Shown here: piece by piece, positions 36,908 to 38,238 of the stretch | Layout: every line of letters starts with the position of its first letter | Position numbering within the stretch: the first letter of the stretch is position 1 | From: Candidatus Izemoplasma sp. | Lineage (GTDB): Bacteria; Bacillota_I; Bacilli_A; Izemoplasmatales; Izemoplasmataceae | Assembly (NCBI GenBank): GCA_029939945.1 | Contig: JAOZRX010000012.1 | Coordinates: 1 to 38,238 of the forward strand | DNA length: 38,238 nt | Reading direction: 5' to 3' | The notes under the pieces: model-generated | What the model was told of the DNA's origin: nothing | The model's database searches: none | The model's input: only the letters and a program-made list of their open reading frames with translations | Program-made: the position numbers and the translations under genes

Positions 36908-38199
36908 TGATTGAACGCTATCGTAGAGATATAATGTATAATTTATTTACCGAAGAAAACAAATTCAACGCATTTTTACTGGTTGAATTGTTTAGTTTGG
37001 AAGCATGGAATAAGTTAGGGAAAATACCTACGATTGATTTTAAAAAAATACAGGAAAACGCTAAATTTAGCGTAAAAAGAATAAAAGAGATTGAAGAAGA
37101 AACTAGACATGACATAGTTGCTTTTACTAGAAATATCAGTGAATATTTAGGTGAAGAGAAGAAATGGGTTCATTATGGATTAACTTCTACAGATGTAGTT
37201 GACACAGCTAATGGATATATTATAAAACAAGCAAACGAAATTTTATGGAAAGATTTAATTCAATTTCAAGATGTGTTAAGGAATCAAGCAATTAAATATA
37301 AAAATACACCGTGTATAGGAAGAACACATGGGGTTCATGCAGATATTACTTCTTTTGGTCTTAAATGGGCTTTATGGTATGATGAATTTAGTCGTCATTT
37401 ACTTAGATTTAAACAAGTTAGAGAAGAAGTAGAAATTGGGAAGATTAGTGGAGCAGTTGGTAATTTTGCCAATACTCCACCTGAAGTACAAGATTATGTC
37501 TGTGAAAAGCTAGGCATTAATTCTGCAAAGATATCTACTCAAGTTTTACAAAGAGATAGACATGCTAACTATATGGCTGAAATTGCTTTAATTGGTACTT
37601 CAATGGAAAAAATAGCAACTGAGATTAGACATCTTCAAAGAACTGAAATAAGAGAAGTTGAAGAGTTTTTCAATAAAGGACAAAAAGGATCTAGTGCAAT
37701 GCCTCATAAAAGAAATCCAATATCTTCTGAAAACATATCTGGAGTATCTAGAGTATTAAGAGGGTATATGGTAAGTTCTTATGAGAATATTCCTTTATGG
37801 CATGAAAGAGATATATCTCATTCTTCTGTAGAGAGAATAATTATACCTGATGCAATTATGTTATTAGATTATATGTTGAATAGATATAAAAAAGTACTAG
37901 AAAGCTTAACAGTATTTGAGGAAAGAATGTTACAAAATATATACTTAACAAACGGAGTAATCTTCTCTCAAAGAGTTCTTACAAAGCTGATAGATAAAGG
38001 GTTATCCCGTGAAGAAGCTTATGATAAAGTTCAATCATTAGCTATGATAAGTTTCAATAATAATATCAGTTTTAAAGGATTATTAAAAAAAGATAATATA
38101 ATTATGAAATATATTACAGAAAATGAATTTGAAAAGTTATTTGAAGTAGAATATTTCTTAAAAAATGTTGATATAATATATAAAAGAGTTGGAATTTAA
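36907..38199 (+). CDS. purB: Adenylosuccinate lyase
   Basis: Homotetrameric fumarase-superfamily lyase acting twice in purine synthesis: SAICAR to AICAR, and adenylosuccinate to AMP. It has 430 residues, the usual length. The N-terminus [27 protein letters not shown] matches PurB (described by its MIERY start). [21 protein letters not shown] and the superfamily signature [11 protein letters not shown] near residue 262 are present. Its ATG overlaps the folD TAA. The stop is at 38197-38199; the remaining 39 bases to the window end show no complete gene, only a small hairpin CAAAC/GTTTG. Confidence 0.97.
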   Translation: MIERYRRDIMYNLFTEENKFNAFLLVELFSLEAWNKLGKIPTIDFKKIQENAKFSVKRIKEIEEETRHDIVAFTRNISEYLGEEKKWVHYGLTSTDVVDTANGYIIKQANEILWKDLIQFQDVLRNQAIKYKNTPCIGRTHGVHADITSFGLKWALWYDEFSRHLLRFKQVREEVEIGKISGAVGNFANTPPEVQDYVCEKLGINSAKISTQVLQRDRHANYMAEIALIGTSMEKIATEIRHLQRTEIREVEEFFNKGQKGSSAMPHKRNPISSENISGVSRVLRGYMVSSYENIPLWHERDISHSSVERIIIPDAIMLLDYMLNRYKKVLESLTVFEERMLQNIYLTNGVIFSQRVLTKLIDKGLSREEAYDKVQSLAMISFNNNISFKGLLKKDNIIMKYITENEFEKLFEVEYFLKNVDIIYKRVGI

Positions 38200-38238
38200 A
38201 ATCAAACAATCTGTTTGGGGTTTAAATCCTTATGAAAG

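Overview
The window is about 38 kb of a very AT-rich bacterial chromosome centred on the replication origin. The gene order around dnaA (gyrA, gyrB, recF, an S4-domain protein and dnaN on one side; rpmH, rnpA, yidC, jag on the other), the strong AGGAGG-type ribosome binding sites, a T-box leader and the low GC all point to the Firmicutes/Mycoplasmatota side of the tree. TGA is used as a stop (for example at the ends of rnpA and aroQ) and the tryptophan codons I checked are TGG. This is the standard code, so the Mycoplasma/Spiroplasma groups that read TGA as Trp are unlikely. A wall-less or near-wall-less lineage that keeps the standard code (Acholeplasma-, Izemoplasma- or Haloplasma-like) or an ordinary low-GC Firmicute would fit. 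This placement is inference; no phylogeny was run.

Layout. Bases 1-2240: phosphate acetyltransferase (minus), diverging from a PpaX-like phosphatase plus HIT protein pair. Bases 2264-5214: a seryl-tRNA synthetase/leucyl aminopeptidase operon (minus) behind a T-box riboswitch. Bases 5248-13738: gyrA, gyrB, recF, yaaA, dnaN and dnaA, all minus. A terminator and a good promoter separate dnaN from the yaaA-recF-gyrB-gyrA operon. The origin (about 13739-14110) has three exact DnaA boxes, with further near-matches between dnaA and dnaN, so it looks bipartite. Bases 14111-16748: rpmH, rnpA, yidC, jag, pth. Bases 16860-20306: mfd. Bases 20375-22227: an FAD-dependent dehydrogenase behind an attenuator-like leader, then a 301-base gap that looks like decayed duplicated sequence, then purA (22228-23511).

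Bases 23541-30672 (minus) are a tight eight-gene operon, tyrA-aroA-aroB-aroC-chorismate mutase-aroE/aroK fusion-aroQ-aroF. It holds all seven steps from PEP plus erythrose-4-phosphate to chorismate, and the branch towards tyrosine. It is transcribed against the replication fork, unlike its neighbours. Divergent from it is fhs (formate-THF ligase). Next come a PadR regulator with a palindromic operator inside its promoter, a HAAS/DUF4097-type beta-repeat protein, an M32 carboxypeptidase, and the translationally coupled trio flavin-reductase-like protein, folD and purB.

Functionally, fhs and folD supply the one-carbon folates used in purine synthesis, and purA and purB are the two enzymes that make AMP from IMP. 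Together with the aro operon and peptidases, the window shows a fermentative organism (Pta) with partial self-sufficiency in aromatic compounds and purines. The least explained items are the FAD-dehydrogenase leader and the decayed gap behind that gene, the PadR/beta-repeat module, and the AroE-AroK fusion.
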